Shown piece by piece: positions 16,501 through 26,586 of a DNA stretch of 64,000 nucleotides; the stretch's first letter is position 1; every line of letters begins with the position of its first letter. The stretch is from Rhynchopus sp. YZ270_cl-10 (lineage: Eukaryota > Euglenozoa > Diplonemea > Diplonemida > Diplonemidae): contig OZ037932.1 in the NCBI GenBank assembly GCA_964035575.1, forward strand, positions 682,001 through 746,000, in the 5' to 3' direction. The notes under the pieces were generated by a model, which searched no databases, was not told the DNA's origin, and was given only the letters and a program-made list of their open reading frames with translations. Position numbers and translations under genes: made by a program.

Positions 16501-19171
16501 TCACAGCCGATCCAGTTGCCGGTGCTGAGGTTGGAACAACAGGTGAGGCAGTTGCAGATGATGCAATGTCAGCCGCTCTCGTCGCAGGAACTGAGGTGTG
16601 AATGACAGCCGATCCAGTTGCAGGTGCTGCGGTGGGAACAACAGCCGATCCAGTTGCAGGTGCTGCGGTGGGAATCACAGCCGATCCAGTTGCCGGTGCT
16701 GAGGTTGGAACAACAGGTGAGGCAGTTGCAGATGATGCAATGTCAGCCGCTCTCGTCGCAGGAACTGAGGTGTGAATGACAGCCGATCCAGTTGCAGGTG
16801 CTGCGGTGGGAACAACAGGTGAGGCAGTTGCAGATGATGCAATGTCAGCCGTTCTCGTCGCAGGAACTGAGGTGTGAATGACAGCCGATCCAGTTGCAGG
16901 TGCTGCGGTGGGAATCACAGCCGATCCAGTTGCCGGTGCTGAGGTTGGAACAACAGGTGAGGCAGTTGCAGATGATGCAATGTCAGCCGTTCTCGTCGCA
17001 GGAACTGAGGTGTGAATGACAGCCGATCCAGTTGCAGGTGCTGCGGTGGGAATCACAGCCGATCCAGTTGCCGGTGCTGAGGTTGGAACAACAGGTGAGG
17101 CAGTTGCAGATGATGCAATGTCAGCCGCTCTCGTCGCAGGAACTGAGGTGTGAATGACAGCCGATCCAGTTGCAGGTGCTGCGGTGGGAATCACAGCCGA
17201 TCCAGTTGCAGGTGCTGCGGTGGGAACAACAGCCGATCCAGTTGCAGGTGCTGCGGTGGGAACAACAGCCGATCCAGTTGCAGGTGCTGCGGTGGGAACA
17301 ACAGGTGAGGCAGTTGCAGATGATGCAATGTCAGCCGTTCTCGTCGCAGGAACTGAGGTGTGAATGACAGCCGATCCAGTTGCCGGTGCTGCGGTGGGAA
17401 TCACAGCCGATCCAGTTGCAGGTGCTGCGGTGGGAACAACAGGTGAGGCAGTTGCAGATGATGCAATGTCAGCCGTTCTCGTCGCAGGAACTGAGGTGTG
17501 AATGACAGCCGATCCAGTTGCAGGTGCTGCGGTGGGAATCACAGCCGATCCAGTTGCAGGTGCTGCGGTGGGAATCACAGCCGATCCAGTTGCAGGAACT
17601 GAGGTGTGAATGACAGCCGATCCAGTTGCAGGTGCTGCGGTGGGAACAACAGCCGATCCAGTTGCCGGTGCTGCGGTAGGAATCACAGCCGATCCAGTTG
17701 CCGGTGCTGAGGTTGGAACAACAGGTGAGGCAGTTGCAGATGATGCAATGTCAGCCGCTCTCGTCGCAGGAACTGAGGTGTGAATGACAGCCGATCCAGT
17801 TGCAGGTGCTGCGGTAGGAATCACAGCCGATCCAGTTGCCGGTGCTGAGGTTGGAACAACAGGTGAGGCAGTTGCAGATGATGCAATGTCAGCCGCTCTC
17901 GTCGCAGGAACTGAGGTGTGAATGACAGCCGATCCAGTTGCAGGTGCTGCGGTAGGAATCACAGCCGATCCAGTTGCAGGTGCTGCGGTGGGAATCACAG
18001 CCGATCCAGTTGCAGGTGCTGCGGTGGGAACAACAGCCGATCCAGTTGCCGGTGCTGCGGTGGGAATCACAGCCGATCCAGTTGCAGGTGCTGCGGTGGG
18101 AACAACAGGTGAGGCAGTTGCAGATGATGCAATGTCAGCCGTTCTCGTCGCAGGAACTGAGGTGTGAATGACAGCCGATCCAGTTGCAGGTGCTGCGGTG
18201 GGAATCACAGCCGATCCAGTTGCAGGTGCTGCGGTGGGAATCACAGCCGATCCAGTTGCAGGAACTGAGGTGTGAATGACAGCCGATCCAGTTGCAGGTG
18301 CTGCGGTGGGAACAACAGCCGATCCAGTTGCCGGTGCTGCGGTAGGAATCACAGCCGATCCAGTTGCCGGTGCTGAGGTTGGAACAACAGGTGAGGCAGT
18401 TGCAGATGATGCAATGTCAGCCGCTCTCGTCGCAGGAACTGAGGTGTGAATGACAGCCGATCCAGTTGCAGGTGCTGCGGTAGGAATCACAGCCGATCCA
18501 GTTGCCGGTGCTGAGGTTGGAACAACAGGTGAGGCAGTTGCAGATGATGCAATGTCAGCCGCTCTCGTCGCAGGAACTGAGGTGTGAATGACAGCCGATC
18601 CAGTTGCAGGTGCTGCGGTAGGAATCACAGCCGATCCAGTTGCAGGTGCTGCGGTGGGAATCACAGCCGATCCAGTTGCAGGTGCTGCGGTGGGAACAAC
18701 AGCCGATCCAGTTGCCGGTGCTGCGGTGGGAATCACAGCCGATCCAGTTGCAGGTGCTGCGGTAGGAATCACAGCCGATCCAGTTGCAGGTGCTGCGGTG
18801 GGAATCACAGCCGATCCAGTTGCAGGTGCTGCGGTGGGAACAACAGGTGAGGCAGTTGCAGGAACTGAGGTGTGAATGACAGCCGATCCAGTTGCAGGTG
18901 CTGCGGTGGGAACAACAGCCGATCCAGTTGCCGGTGCTGCGGTAGGAATCACAGACGATCCAGTTGCGGGCACTGCAGTTGAGTCAGACGCATCACTCGA
19001 ACCTGAAGAGGAATACGATGCACTCCCGTCACCCGAGTCAGAGCTGGCATCCATTGGCGGCAAAGGCGGCAGTGGTGGCAGAGGTGTGGGAGATGCCGAA
19101 GCAGCGGGCACCGATGTTGCCATGCACAGCACAGGCAGCGTCAGGCACAACAGAGTCAGGGAGGTGGTCAT
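13589..19171 (-). CDS. Secreted mucin-like protein made of 12-residue repeats
   Basis: 1860 residues in one frame. Residues 1-27 form a signal peptide (MTTSLTLLCLTLPVLCMA). Almost all the rest is a tandem array of 36-bp units encoding GSAVIPTAAPAT, GSAVVPTAAPAT or GSAVIHTSVPAT, with a 22-residue spacer (RAADIASSATASPVVPTSAPAT) that follows the IHTSVPAT form. Thr, Ser, Ala and Pro dominate, as in heavily O-glycosylated mucins (inference). The array is bracketed by matching ends: PLPPLPPLPPMD plus an Asp/Ser stretch near the N-terminus and again at the C-terminus. There is no hydrophobic tail, so neither a membrane span nor a GPI signal is visible; the product is probably released or in a coat. 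A CACAACACAG acceptor lies 14 nt before the ATG. Confidence 0.85.
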   Translation of the reverse strand: MTTSLTLLCLTLPVLCMATSVPAASASPTPLPPLPPLPPMDASSDSGDGSASYSSSGSSDASDSTAVPATGSSVIPTAAPATGSAVVPTAAPATGSAVIHTSVPATASPVVPTAAPATGSAVIPTAAPATGSAVIPTAAPATGSAVIPTAAPATGSAVVPTAAPATGSAVIPTAAPATGSAVIPTAAPATGSAVIHTSVPATRAADIASSATASPVVPTSAPATGSAVIPTAAPATGSAVIHTSVPATRAADIASSATASPVVPTSAPATGSAVIPTAAPATGSAVVPTAAPATGSAVIHTSVPATGSAVIPTAAPATGSAVIPTAAPATGSAVIHTSVPATRTADIASSATASPVVPTAAPATGSAVIPTAAPATGSAVVPTAAPATGSAVIPTAAPATGSAVIPTAAPATGSAVIHTSVPATRAADIASSATASPVVPTSAPATGSAVIPTAAPATGSAVIHTSVPATRAADIASSATASPVVPTSAPATGSAVIPTAAPATGSAVVPTAAPATGSAVIHTSVPATGSAVIPTAAPATGSAVIPTAAPATGSAVIHTSVPATRTADIASSATASPVVPTAAPATGSAVIPTAAPATGSAVIHTSVPATRTADIASSATASPVVPTAAPATGSAVVPTAAPATGSAVVPTAAPATGSAVIPTAAPATGSAVIHTSVPATRAADIASSATASPVVPTSAPATGSAVIPTAAPATGSAVIHTSVPATRTADIASSATASPVVPTSAPATGSAVIPTAAPATGSAVIHTSVPATRTADIASSATASPVVPTAAPATGSAVIHTSVPATRAADIASSATASPVVPTSAPATGSAVIPTAAPATGSAVVPTAAPATGSAVIHTSVPATRAADIASSATASPVVPTSAPATGSAVIPTAAPATGSAVVPTAAPATGSAVIHTSVPATRAADIASSATASPVVPTSAPATGSAVIPTAAPATGSAVIPTAAPATGSAVVPTAAPATGSAVVPTAAPATGSAVIHTSVPATASPVVPTAAPATGSAVIPTAAPATGSAVIHTSVPATRTADIASSATASPVVPTAAPATGSAVIPTAAPATGSAVVPTAAPATGSAVIPTAAPATGSAVVPTAAPATGSAVIPTAAPATGSAVVPTAAPATGSAVIHTSVPATRTADIASSATASPVVPTAAPATGSAVIPTAAPATGSAVIPTAAPATGSAVVPTAAPATGSAVIHTSVPATASPVVPTAAPATGSAVIPTAAPATGSAVIPTAAPATGSAVVPTAAPATGSAVIPTAAPATGSAVVPTAAPATGSAVIPTAAPATGSAVVPTAAPATGSAVIHTSIPATGSAVVPTAAPATGSAVVPTAAPATGSAVIHTSVPSTGSAVIPTAAPATGSAVVPTAAPATGSAVIPTAAPATGSAVIHTSVPATRAADIASSATASPVVPTAAPATGSAVIPTAAPATGSAVIPTAAPATGSAVMHTSVPATRAAVIHTAAPPTGSTVIPTAAPATGSAVIHTSVPSTGSAVIPTAAPATGSAVMHTSVPATRAAVIHTAAPPTGSTVIPTAAPATGSAVVPTAAPATGSAVIPTAAPATGSAVVPTAAPSTGSTVIHTSVPATRAADIASSATASPVVPTSAPATGSAVIPTAAPATGSAVIPTAAPATGSAVIHPAAPSTGSTVIHTSVPATGSAVIPTAAPATGSAVIHTSVPATRAADIASSATASPVVPTAAPATGSAVIPTAAPATGSAVIPTAAPATGSAVIHTSVPATRAADIASSATASPVVPTAAPATGSAVIHTSVPATASPVVPTAAPATGAATVPTFAPATVSGPTSAPSTAAASTPLPPLPTLPPLPPMDDESDASDSSASASSSSHSSSAQ
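13730..18970 (-). repeat. Coding minisatellite, 36-bp period
   Basis: Over 100 copies of a 36-bp unit (GATCCAGTTGCAGGTGCTGC on the plus strand plus a variable part) and interspersed 66-bp variants. Units are near identical, with a few synonymous switches (GCAGGT/GCCGGT, GTGGGA/GTAGGA). A block starting at 17503 is repeated at an offset of exactly 666 bp (starting 18169) for about 580 bp or more, showing recent segmental duplication. Confidence 0.9.
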
Positions 19172-19390
19172 TGTGAAGGATTGAGTATCTGTGTTGTGAT
19201 TGGGGTGACGGTGTGGGCGATCTTTGGGAGTAAATGCAAGCTACCCAGGCGAACACAAGATCCCTAATAAAAAACGAACTGGTATGGTGGGTGGGAAAAT
19301 GGGTGAGAAAGTGTCGGGGATTTTGTTGTTGTTCCCAATTTGTTTTTTTACTTGTTGTTTTTTCTTTTTCTTTTTTTTGAACACTGGGTA

Positions 19391-19421
19391 TGTACTGTAG
19401 ACGTCCGAGGATGAACCCCGC
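19391..19421 (-). repeat. Element B, partial copy
   Basis: Plus strand TGTACTGTAGACGTCCGAGG then ATGAACCCCG, matching the GTAGACACCCGAGGATGAACTCC core of the copies at 38811-39400. Confidence 0.4.
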
Positions 19422-20065
19422 TTTTATATTTTATTTTTTGTCTCGATTACGAAGAATCTAAGACAACTAGGAACAACACAATGGGACTGGGATTCCTTTC
19501 TTAAAATGCGATTGCTTCCCACAAAAAGATCGGGTCTTTTGTTTGTGCGCTCAAAGCCGGGATCCCACTAAAAAACACACAATTTCCAAACTCTTTTTTT
19601 AGATTTCCCTCAGAGGGGTAGTATGAAAATCCCCCCGAAAAAAAGAAAAAAAAAAAAAAACGATCCAATGAAGCAGCACATCAAAACGCCATACGTTGGT
19701 GTGCCCCGTTTACTGCTGGGTGTGACCTCCCCCCTGTCTTTGCTTGGTCGCAGAAGGACTCAGGGAAAGACAGTCCGAGAATTTGAGAAATGTAGACAAT
19801 GAATGTACACACAAACCCTGTTGAGAGAAGGAAACACCCAGCAATAGAAAGGGAGGGGTTAGTAAGGCCGGGTTGTATGGCTTTGAAATGGTGCTCCAAA
19901 AAAAAGAGGAAAAAAAGGGGTTCGCTGAACTCCACAACCGACCACTTCTTTTGAAGAAGTTGTAGAAGGATTTCTCCCCCCTTTTTCACATGGCTTTGTT
20001 TCAGATCGTTTTTTTTTTCCTGGGACCAAAAGAAAAATATCGCCGTTCCAAAAAAAAAAAACAGG

Positions 20066-20128
20066 ACAGTGGAGATTGCACAACTGTGGCAACACAACCG
20101 AGGCAACTACACTACTCCAACAATTTTT
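20066..20128 (+). repeat. Element C, inverted copy
   Basis: Shares with 37501-37562, in opposite orientation, the pieces GGAG...TAGTGTAGTTGCC, CGG, TTGTGTTGCCACAGTT and GCAA...CTCC, about 60 nt in all. The internal GTTGC/GCAAC and GGAG/CTCC pairs could form a stem. Confidence 0.5.
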
Positions 20129-20460
20129 CAAAAAAAAAAGAAGTGAAGTTGATAGTGCAAAACGCCTCTGGGACGCAGGCACTGTCAATCAGTGGGGAAA
20201 AAGGCGAAGGGGAAGTTTGTTTGTTGCTCAACGTTTTCTTTTTTGTAGCTTGTTTTGTTGTTTTTTTAAACCCCTCGACCGTTTCACTGCTGTGGGTCTT
20301 CGTGCTTTGCGGTTTCAATCTTCGTCTTGCCGCCGGACCTGCGTTCAGGGGATTAAGAAAAGTGGTAAGAAAGGGGGGAAATGGTTAAAGTGATTTTTTC
20401 ACTCCATAAAATGATTTTTCACTCCATAAAGTGATTTTTTCAATAAATAGCTATTTTTGT

Positions 20461-21175
20461 GGGGCTCCCTAAAAAGGTGTATTTTGGATAAAAAGGTTCA
20501 AAAAGCGCAGGTTTTCTGGGAGGGGGAAAAGAGTGAGGGGAGTTGGGTCCAGTCATAGGGGGTATATCATATTTTTTGGAAAATTCTTCAAAAAAACGAC
20601 GATTTTTGCTGGGCACAATGCAAATTTCAGAAAAATCCCAATTTTCGACTGGTTGAGCAAATTATGGCCCACCCACCCCGATTTTGTGACTTCATTTGCT
20701 CCGAAGTGCCTACGATTTCGAATACCAGAGGTCCTCCCCTACACTTATTTTCATAAAAGTGGATCTGGTGGCGACTTGCAGAGCAGTCGTCGCGACACCG
20801 CGACAAGAACACAATTACTATGTCCGCAAACCCGCAAAGCGGACCATTGTAAAAGGGTTGGTGCTGAGTGAGGGTGGAGGTTCCGAAGAAGTGTGTGTGC
20901 GTGTTAAAGGTTGGGTATGGGTCACAGGTAATACGCAGGTGACGCAATACAGAGTATGAGATCCAATAATAAAGACTTCAGCCGGACCAAGGCAGAAAGG
21001 GGGAGGGTCCGTAGTCCGAGGGCCCGTAAAACATTCGAAAACATTTTTTTCCCGGTTGTATCTCAGTTTTGGCTGGCGAAAAACATTTTTTTTCCCTTTG
21101 TATCTCAGTTTTGGTAATGGTAACAAACACTTTTTGAACTTTTTTGCGCTTTTTTAACATGTTTTAGGGAGCCCC
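20461..21175. mobile_element. Possible non-autonomous DNA transposon with GGGGCTCCCTAAAA ends
   Basis: A 14-bp perfect terminal inverted repeat (20461-20474 and 21162-21175). Inside are two tandem copies of AAAACATTTTTTT followed by TGTATCTCAGTTTTGG (21030-21118), but no coding capacity. The flanks show no clean target-site duplication, so the family is uncertain. The right end coincides with the putative last exon of the tryptophanyl-tRNA synthetase gene. Confidence 0.45.
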
Positions 21176-22820
21176 CTGTGATAGATTTTTATTGAACATA
21201 GGTGAGGGAAACAAAATAAATCAAAGCAAAGGTTGCCAACACAAAAAGCGCCTCTGTCACACATGCACTGACGCTCCAAAGGGTGTTCAAAGCCCCCCTC
21301 AGAAAACAAAGAAACAAACAGCACTGGCCTCTCACGTACCACTCGAGCTTCTTGCGCGCCATGAAGTCCTCGACAATCGCATCGGTGACAAGCTTCCGTG
21401 CCTCCTGGTGCTTGACGATGATGGGGGTGATGGTCTCGGCAAGCTTCACCTTGATTTCCGAGGTCATCATTCTACCGGTCGAGTATTCCTGTGTTATGTG
21501 AGATGTGAGATATGTTCGGGAAACAAAAAAGATACGAAAAACGCCTCTCGTACAGTGTTACAACAGCGTAACAGAAGAAGAAGAAAGTGAAGTCATTAAT
21601 ACAAGCACCTCCGACTGACACACAGCTGGATGAAAGCACAAATACCCTGCGTCCAACAACAGAAAATGTAAAAGGAAACCTAGTAGAGCTACCGAAGAAA
21701 AACAATGTGGCAATACCTTCTCCACTCTTGCGAGCTCTTCGTCATCCTCCAAGAAGAATTTGAGCCACTGGAAGGGGACGTCCACCTCGCAGTTGGCACC
21801 AAGCTCCATCTGCTCCTCCATGGTGGCACCACCACCGCTGAAGGCGTGCTTGTTGATCTTTGTCTTGATCTTCTTCGCTGTGTCCGTCAGGAAGATGGCA
21901 CTGCTGTCAATTGAAGCAGACATCTTCGTCTTGGGTCCTTGCAGGGCAGGGAAGAAGGAGGAGTGGATGAGGGCAGGCTTTCTGTACTTCAAACGCGGTG
22001 CGATGTCGCGGGTCACTCTGAAGTAGGGGTCCTGGTCAATCGCGCAGGGGATCAGACACGATGTGTCCTTCTGCTGCTTTGCGTCAAAGATGTGCGGGAA
22101 GGCGCACGCAAAGGAGGGTGCTGCCTGCACTGGGGGGAAACCCCACTTTCCTACGTTGTCCGACATACTGAAGCCAAACGCACCACGCACCTGGTTCGCT
22201 GTCAACGCCTTCGACAGCTTTGCGATAGTCGGGTACATCTCTCCGTAATAATCAAAATTTCTGAAGATGAACGTCTTCTTTGGGTCAAAGCCAAGCGCGA
22301 TGATGTCTTTGATATTCTCGATTGCCATTTTCTCGACTGTTTCGACGGTGAGGTCTTTCCAGTAGAACTTTTCGTCGTCTGTCACTTGGATGACGAGCGG
22401 CACATCGAAGGTGTCCTGAAGCCACTTTGTGAACATAAACGGAATCAAATGGCCCATATGCATGGAGTCTGAGGAGGGTCCACGGCCGGTGTAGAGATAG
22501 AACATCTTACCCTGCTCGTATCTGTCGAGAATCATGCCAAGCTCTCTGTGAGAGAAGAAGATCCCGCGTCGCAACCAGTGGTGCGGCTTCTTGCCGGTCA
22601 AACGCTCCATACGCTCCAGCAGTGCATCGTCAATGCGCTTGCTCCCAAACTGCGAGATCAGCTTGTCATAATCAATCCCCTCGTCACCCCCTTCCACCGC
22701 CCAAGGATCCACCTTCTGCCCCCCCTCCAGGTCCGCCAATTCCTTCTGCTTCGCCTCAAGCTGCGCAGTAAGTGCAGTGATCTCCGACTGCACCTTGTCC
22801 ATTTCCACCCGAACTGCCAT
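21164..22820 (-). CDS. WARS: Cytosolic tryptophanyl-tRNA synthetase, three exons
   Basis: Charges tRNA-Trp with tryptophan (EC 6.1.1.2). Exons: 22820-21717 (368 codons), 21488-21336 (51 codons), and probably 21175-21164. The Rossmann signature is DSMHMGH (the HIGH motif) and the second signature is KMSAS, both in the form typical of eukaryotic/archaeal enzymes. Exon 2 ([13 protein letters not shown] to [11 protein letters not shown]) matches the C-terminal part of the human and yeast proteins. The first 35 residues form a short coiled coil in place of a WHEP domain. Intron 1 (21716-21489) begins GTATTG and ends CACAG. Intron 2 (21335-21176) is less sure: a donor at 21335 or 21339 and an acceptor at 21176 give a final GAP or GLPKTC. 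Without splicing the frame runs to a stop at 21189 after a hydrophobic tail, and an AATAAA lies in that stretch. Confidence 0.93.
21531..21558 (-). repeat. Hairpin element A, degenerate copy in an intron
   Basis: Minus strand TGTACGAGAGGCGTTTTTCGTATC inside intron 1 of the tryptophanyl-tRNA synthetase gene. The ACGAGAGGC core is kept; the left arm is weak. Confidence 0.35.
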
Positions 22821-23097
22821 TTTTCCTTTTCCCTGAGAGTGTGGAGGTAGGATACAGAGAGAGGAAATGAAAACGTAGGTAGTGTTAAATTATCCTGTTT
22901 TTTTCGAAATCTAAAAAAAAAAGACTAAAAGCGAAACGCTCAGAGAACCCCACCATATTGTACTACCCCCCAAAAAATCCCCCCAAAACCCTCCCAGTTG
23001 TCCTCTGGCACTCACTCCCATTCTATTTATTAAAAACTGTGTAATCCTAAAGGGGATATCCCTTTGTCCCCAAAAAAAAAAATTCCCCCCTTCAATT

Positions 23098-25143
23098 TTA
23101 TACAGCCGAAGATGGTAGCTCTATCGGCGCTGGTCTGGCTAATTGCATTCGTTCCTCTTGCTCCAGGGTTTTTACTTCGTATGTGAGGTTGTCGATTTTC
23201 TCCATTACGGCAGAGGCAGCATCTTGGAGGAACATCATTTGCTGTCGCTTTTGGATGAGCACAGGATTGTTTCCTACTGAAGACAGCCCTACGGTACCTC
23301 CGCCACCTGATTCAATCATATCCAGCCGTCGCCGTGAGTCGAGCAGCACCCTGATATACTCGGGACACCCTCGGGTGGCTTTGATGACATCCCCGATCTC
23401 GTGTTCAGGAAACATCGAGCACAGGTCTTGCGCAACCACAAGGTATTCCAGGCCAAGCATAACCCACTTCGTGTTCAGCTCGACCTCAGACCTGTGGGTC
23501 AGCTCCAGCACCACACTGCAGTCGCAGACCGACATAGTGTGCAGAAGCGTTGCCAGCACCAAATCCCCTTGCCTTGCCTCAGAAAGACTTTCCCCTAGGT
23601 GGAAGAACCCTGCGGATCCTAACATCTCGGTTCTTCTGTAGACTAACACAATTTTGGTCAAATTCAAACAATCCGAGAGCACATGAGGCAGCAAGAACAT
23701 CCCCTTCACAAACTCCTTCAACCGCCGTTCATGATACGCACTCTGCATCCTTTCCGCAAGCACCTTGATGCCCTGATGTTCTTCTACATTCTGAAGCACT
23801 GCCGGAATGTGCGGGAGATGGTGCTGTGTAACAAGCTTCTTCCAGAACACGCTGATCTGATGCAACTGCGGCTCCAGATCCTTCCTGAACACGAGAAGAC
23901 AGTTGGTGATGTGCTGAATAAATCTCGCGTAAAAATCCCCTAAATCCACTGCATCAACGAAGGGAGGCAGGATCAATGCCCAATCCACAGGGAACACAAA
24001 GGTGGTGACAGAAGGATAATGCTGCAGCACAACCGACTCTATGATCTGCTCCACCACGGCACGCATTAGGTACTGCGGCTCTGCATCTGACGCACCAACA
24101 CAGGCAATACGAAACGGCTGCCCCGACCCATACAGCGGCACAGCCGCTTGCTTTGCGTAGCAATGCGGTAAAAACCTTGCCTTACCCAACCCCACTCCAT
24201 CCAACAACCCACATATCGCCTCTTGAAAGAATCGACGCTGATCTGCACAAATCGCAGTATATTTCTCCAGAGAGGGGTTGTTCCGATGCGAGCTTTGTTT
24301 CGACACCTTCACCAATTCATTGAAAACCGACGCACCGAACGGCCCTAGGGTCCGCAACGGGTCGAACAAATCCTGGATCTGCGCCTGCGTTGCCTGCTGC
24401 CTCTCTGCCGCACTCTCCCCACCACCACCACCACGCAACTGACTGTTGTCATTACTCTGCTGTCTCCGGAAGGTCTCTTGGGCTATCAAATTCGACTCCT
24501 CCGGGGAAAACGACTTTTGCGAAAAGGACATTCCCCTCGACGCGTCTAATGGACTCCCCGCATAGCCATAGTCCAACTGCACACCGTTCTCCATTCGGCC
24601 TGCCGACATCGACCTTAACGGACTGCCCACATCCTTCCGATTCTGCCTCACCGGTGAAGGAGATGGTGAGGGTACATGAGGAATCCTTTGCACCTCAAAC
24701 CCCTGAGTCTTCCACCTCCCTGACCCTCCAGAGAGCAGTGGTGACGGAGGTGAAGCAGATCGCTTTGTTCGCGCTGTTCTGACCGGAGAGACTGCCTTCG
24801 GAGACCGTGCTGTCTGGTGAGGCATGAGCAGAACGTCACGATGCTTCCCTTTATGTGGTAGTGGTGGTGTCAAAGGAGATGGTGCTGGGGACGGAGCTGG
24901 ACCTCCGCCCTTCAAGACGGATCGTGTACCAGCGGTGTGTGTGTGTGAGGTGTTGCTCAGGCTGAGAGTGTCGTAGTTGTCGGCAGGGCGTGAAGCGGAG
25001 CGTCTCGAGACACCGCTCATCTCTCGTTGCAATCCGCCAGCCTCGCGTTTCAACCCTTTAATCAACGCAGAGAGCTCGTCCGCCATTTCCCTCTCTTTTA
25101 TCAAATCAATTCGCAACGACTGCAACGCTGGTCCAGGAGGCAT
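23098..25143 (-). CDS. Unknown protein, 681 residues, disordered N-terminal half
   Basis: Residues about 5-45 form a coiled coil, residues 50-240 are Ser/Pro/Arg-rich and probably disordered with many SP motifs (possible kinase sites), and residues 250-620 look like a folded, mainly helical region (including FVFPVDWALILPPFVDAVDL and SVCDCSVVLELTHRSEVEL). The C-terminus ends in another short coiled coil. I do not recognise the folded domain. Style and neighbours would allow a cytoskeletal or trafficking role, but this is a guess. An acceptor-like ACTCCAG lies about 30 nt before the ATG; an alternative in-frame ATG is at residue 20. Confidence 0.75.
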   Translation of the reverse strand: MPPGPALQSLRIDLIKEREMADELSALIKGLKREAGGLQREMSGVSRRSASRPADNYDTLSLSNTSHTHTAGTRSVLKGGGPAPSPAPSPLTPPLPHKGKHRDVLLMPHQTARSPKAVSPVRTARTKRSASPPSPLLSGGSGRWKTQGFEVQRIPHVPSPSPSPVRQNRKDVGSPLRSMSAGRMENGVQLDYGYAGSPLDASRGMSFSQKSFSPEESNLIAQETFRRQQSNDNSQLRGGGGGESAAERQQATQAQIQDLFDPLRTLGPFGASVFNELVKVSKQSSHRNNPSLEKYTAICADQRRFFQEAICGLLDGVGLGKARFLPHCYAKQAAVPLYGSGQPFRIACVGASDAEPQYLMRAVVEQIIESVVLQHYPSVTTFVFPVDWALILPPFVDAVDLGDFYARFIQHITNCLLVFRKDLEPQLHQISVFWKKLVTQHHLPHIPAVLQNVEEHQGIKVLAERMQSAYHERRLKEFVKGMFLLPHVLSDCLNLTKIVLVYRRTEMLGSAGFFHLGESLSEARQGDLVLATLLHTMSVCDCSVVLELTHRSEVELNTKWVMLGLEYLVVAQDLCSMFPEHEIGDVIKATRGCPEYIRVLLDSRRRLDMIESGGGGTVGLSSVGNNPVLIQKRQQMMFLQDAASAVMEKIDNLTYEVKTLEQEERMQLARPAPIELPSSAV

Positions 25144-26107
25144 GATGAAGAGAAATGTTTAAGATATCGTGCTGGAGTTTTTCCACCAGAATTAGATGAA
25201 AAGCAATAAAATGCCTCGATTAATGTTGTGTTTTTTGGGAATGTGTCTGAGTTTAGAGGAAGGTAAATATGGAGGGGAGGATGTGGGGTTTGGGAGAAGG
25301 GAAAAAGAGGGAGGAGGAAGAGGTTGTTTCGTATTTTAAAATACCGATTTACCCATGAGAAAAGTCAACTTAATGGGAGGGGAGGGGAGGAGGAGGAGGG
25401 AGGAGAGCTCCTCAAAATAATAAAATAATAAAAAATGAAAGCTCTTTTGCGAGATGAATGTACCTTCTCGTTTGTGTGCATTCGTTAAAGTACTGCACGT
25501 ACCCGGGGGTGGGGAAGAAATAAAATGGTCAGGCAGGAGGGAAAAAAACCCCCCCTCTGACATAAAAAGAATAGTTGAAAGTGCAGCCTCATCTGACAAA
25601 TGTCGGATGCAGGTATTTGAATAAATAAGAAAACTGAAAAAAAAGATCCTAAAACAATTCGGGGGTCCTTTTTTTGTTCTTTGTTTTTTGCGTTGAAAAT
25701 AGCAAAAAAAAAAAAAAAATGTTTCGACGTTCTTTCTCTTTGCTCCATTTTTCTAATCACTCCACAAAGCCTCATTTCTTTCACATCGACTTATCCCTTA
25801 CCCCCTTCCCCTCCCCCCAAAAAAACAACGGATATTATCAATCAACAGAAATAGAAAACGACACCCTTAGAAACACTCTCGTAAGCAGCAAAGGAAAGCT
25901 TGCATGATGAGAATTTGTCTCACAGTGTGCGCATATTTTGAACAAAAAGAAATAAAAAAGAAAAAAGAAATACTGAAAATGCACGATTTTGCTCCTGCGA
26001 CATTGTGAATCGTGATTATGTAAACCAAAGCCAAACAATTGAATTGCATTGCGCGGGCCTCACTGAGGCACTCACACAAATGCCAAAGAGAGGGAAAAAT
26101 TTTTTGT

Positions 26108-26134
26108 GAGATGAACCTAAACCTCTCCTGCTGT
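26108..26134 (-). repeat. Hairpin element A, half copy
   Basis: Minus strand CAGCAGGAGAGGTTTAGGTTCATCTCAC: right arm and tail are kept, left arm lost. Confidence 0.35.
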
Positions 26135-26232
26135 AAAAAGAATAACACTTTTTTCTTGTCAAAACGAGGCCAAGAAAGAAACTTGAAATACAACCAGCTC
26201 TCTCGTGACAGTGTCCCAAAGAAAGGCTTGAA

Positions 26233-26263
26233 ATATGAATGTGCCTCTTGTGCACAACACATC
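26233..26263 (-). repeat. Hairpin element A, class with TGTGC stem
   Basis: Minus strand GATGTGTTGTGC, loop ACAAGAG, GCACATTCAT. Perfect stem; same class as the copies at 12603 and 7544. Confidence 0.55.
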
Positions 26264-26549
26264 TGTGTAAGCAGCGACACTGTGACACAAGACCTTATTC
26301 ACACGCAATCCACATACATCTCAGAAAGGATAATATTCCACACAGGAGTTTACCCATATTCGACTTTTTTTATTACAGAATCAGGAAGAAAAAAAAACGC
26401 TATTCGCAAATTGTAGGGCAATAAGGGGTGGGGGTGGTGGGAAGTAAATTGGCACTGTTATAAAGCTGGGGGTGAGCAAAAAAGAAGAGAAAAAAAAAAT
26501 ACGATTTGGCGGTCGCCGGTCAATGACCGTGGAAAAAGATTTGTACGTA

Positions 26550-26586
26550 CGATGGGTGTAGCACGGCTCTCATGTTTAGCCACCTT
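26550..26586 (-). repeat. Hairpin element A, diverged copy
   Basis: Minus strand AAGGTGGCTAAACATGAGAG then CCGTGCTACACCCATCG. The left outer arm, GAGAG core and CATC remain; the inner stem has changed. Confidence 0.4.

Larger units (their letters stand above)
19172..20460. other. Intergenic, 1.3 kb
   Basis: A/T-run-rich DNA without a convincing gene. It contains a copy of hairpin element B (19391-19421) and an inverted copy of the 60-bp element C (20066-20128). Three CACTCCATAAA-type direct repeats lie at 20400-20440. Confidence 0.45.

Noticed and set aside
13730-18970. CRISPR-like array
   Set aside because: Repeats are coding, contiguous and without unique spacers; the organism is eukaryotic.
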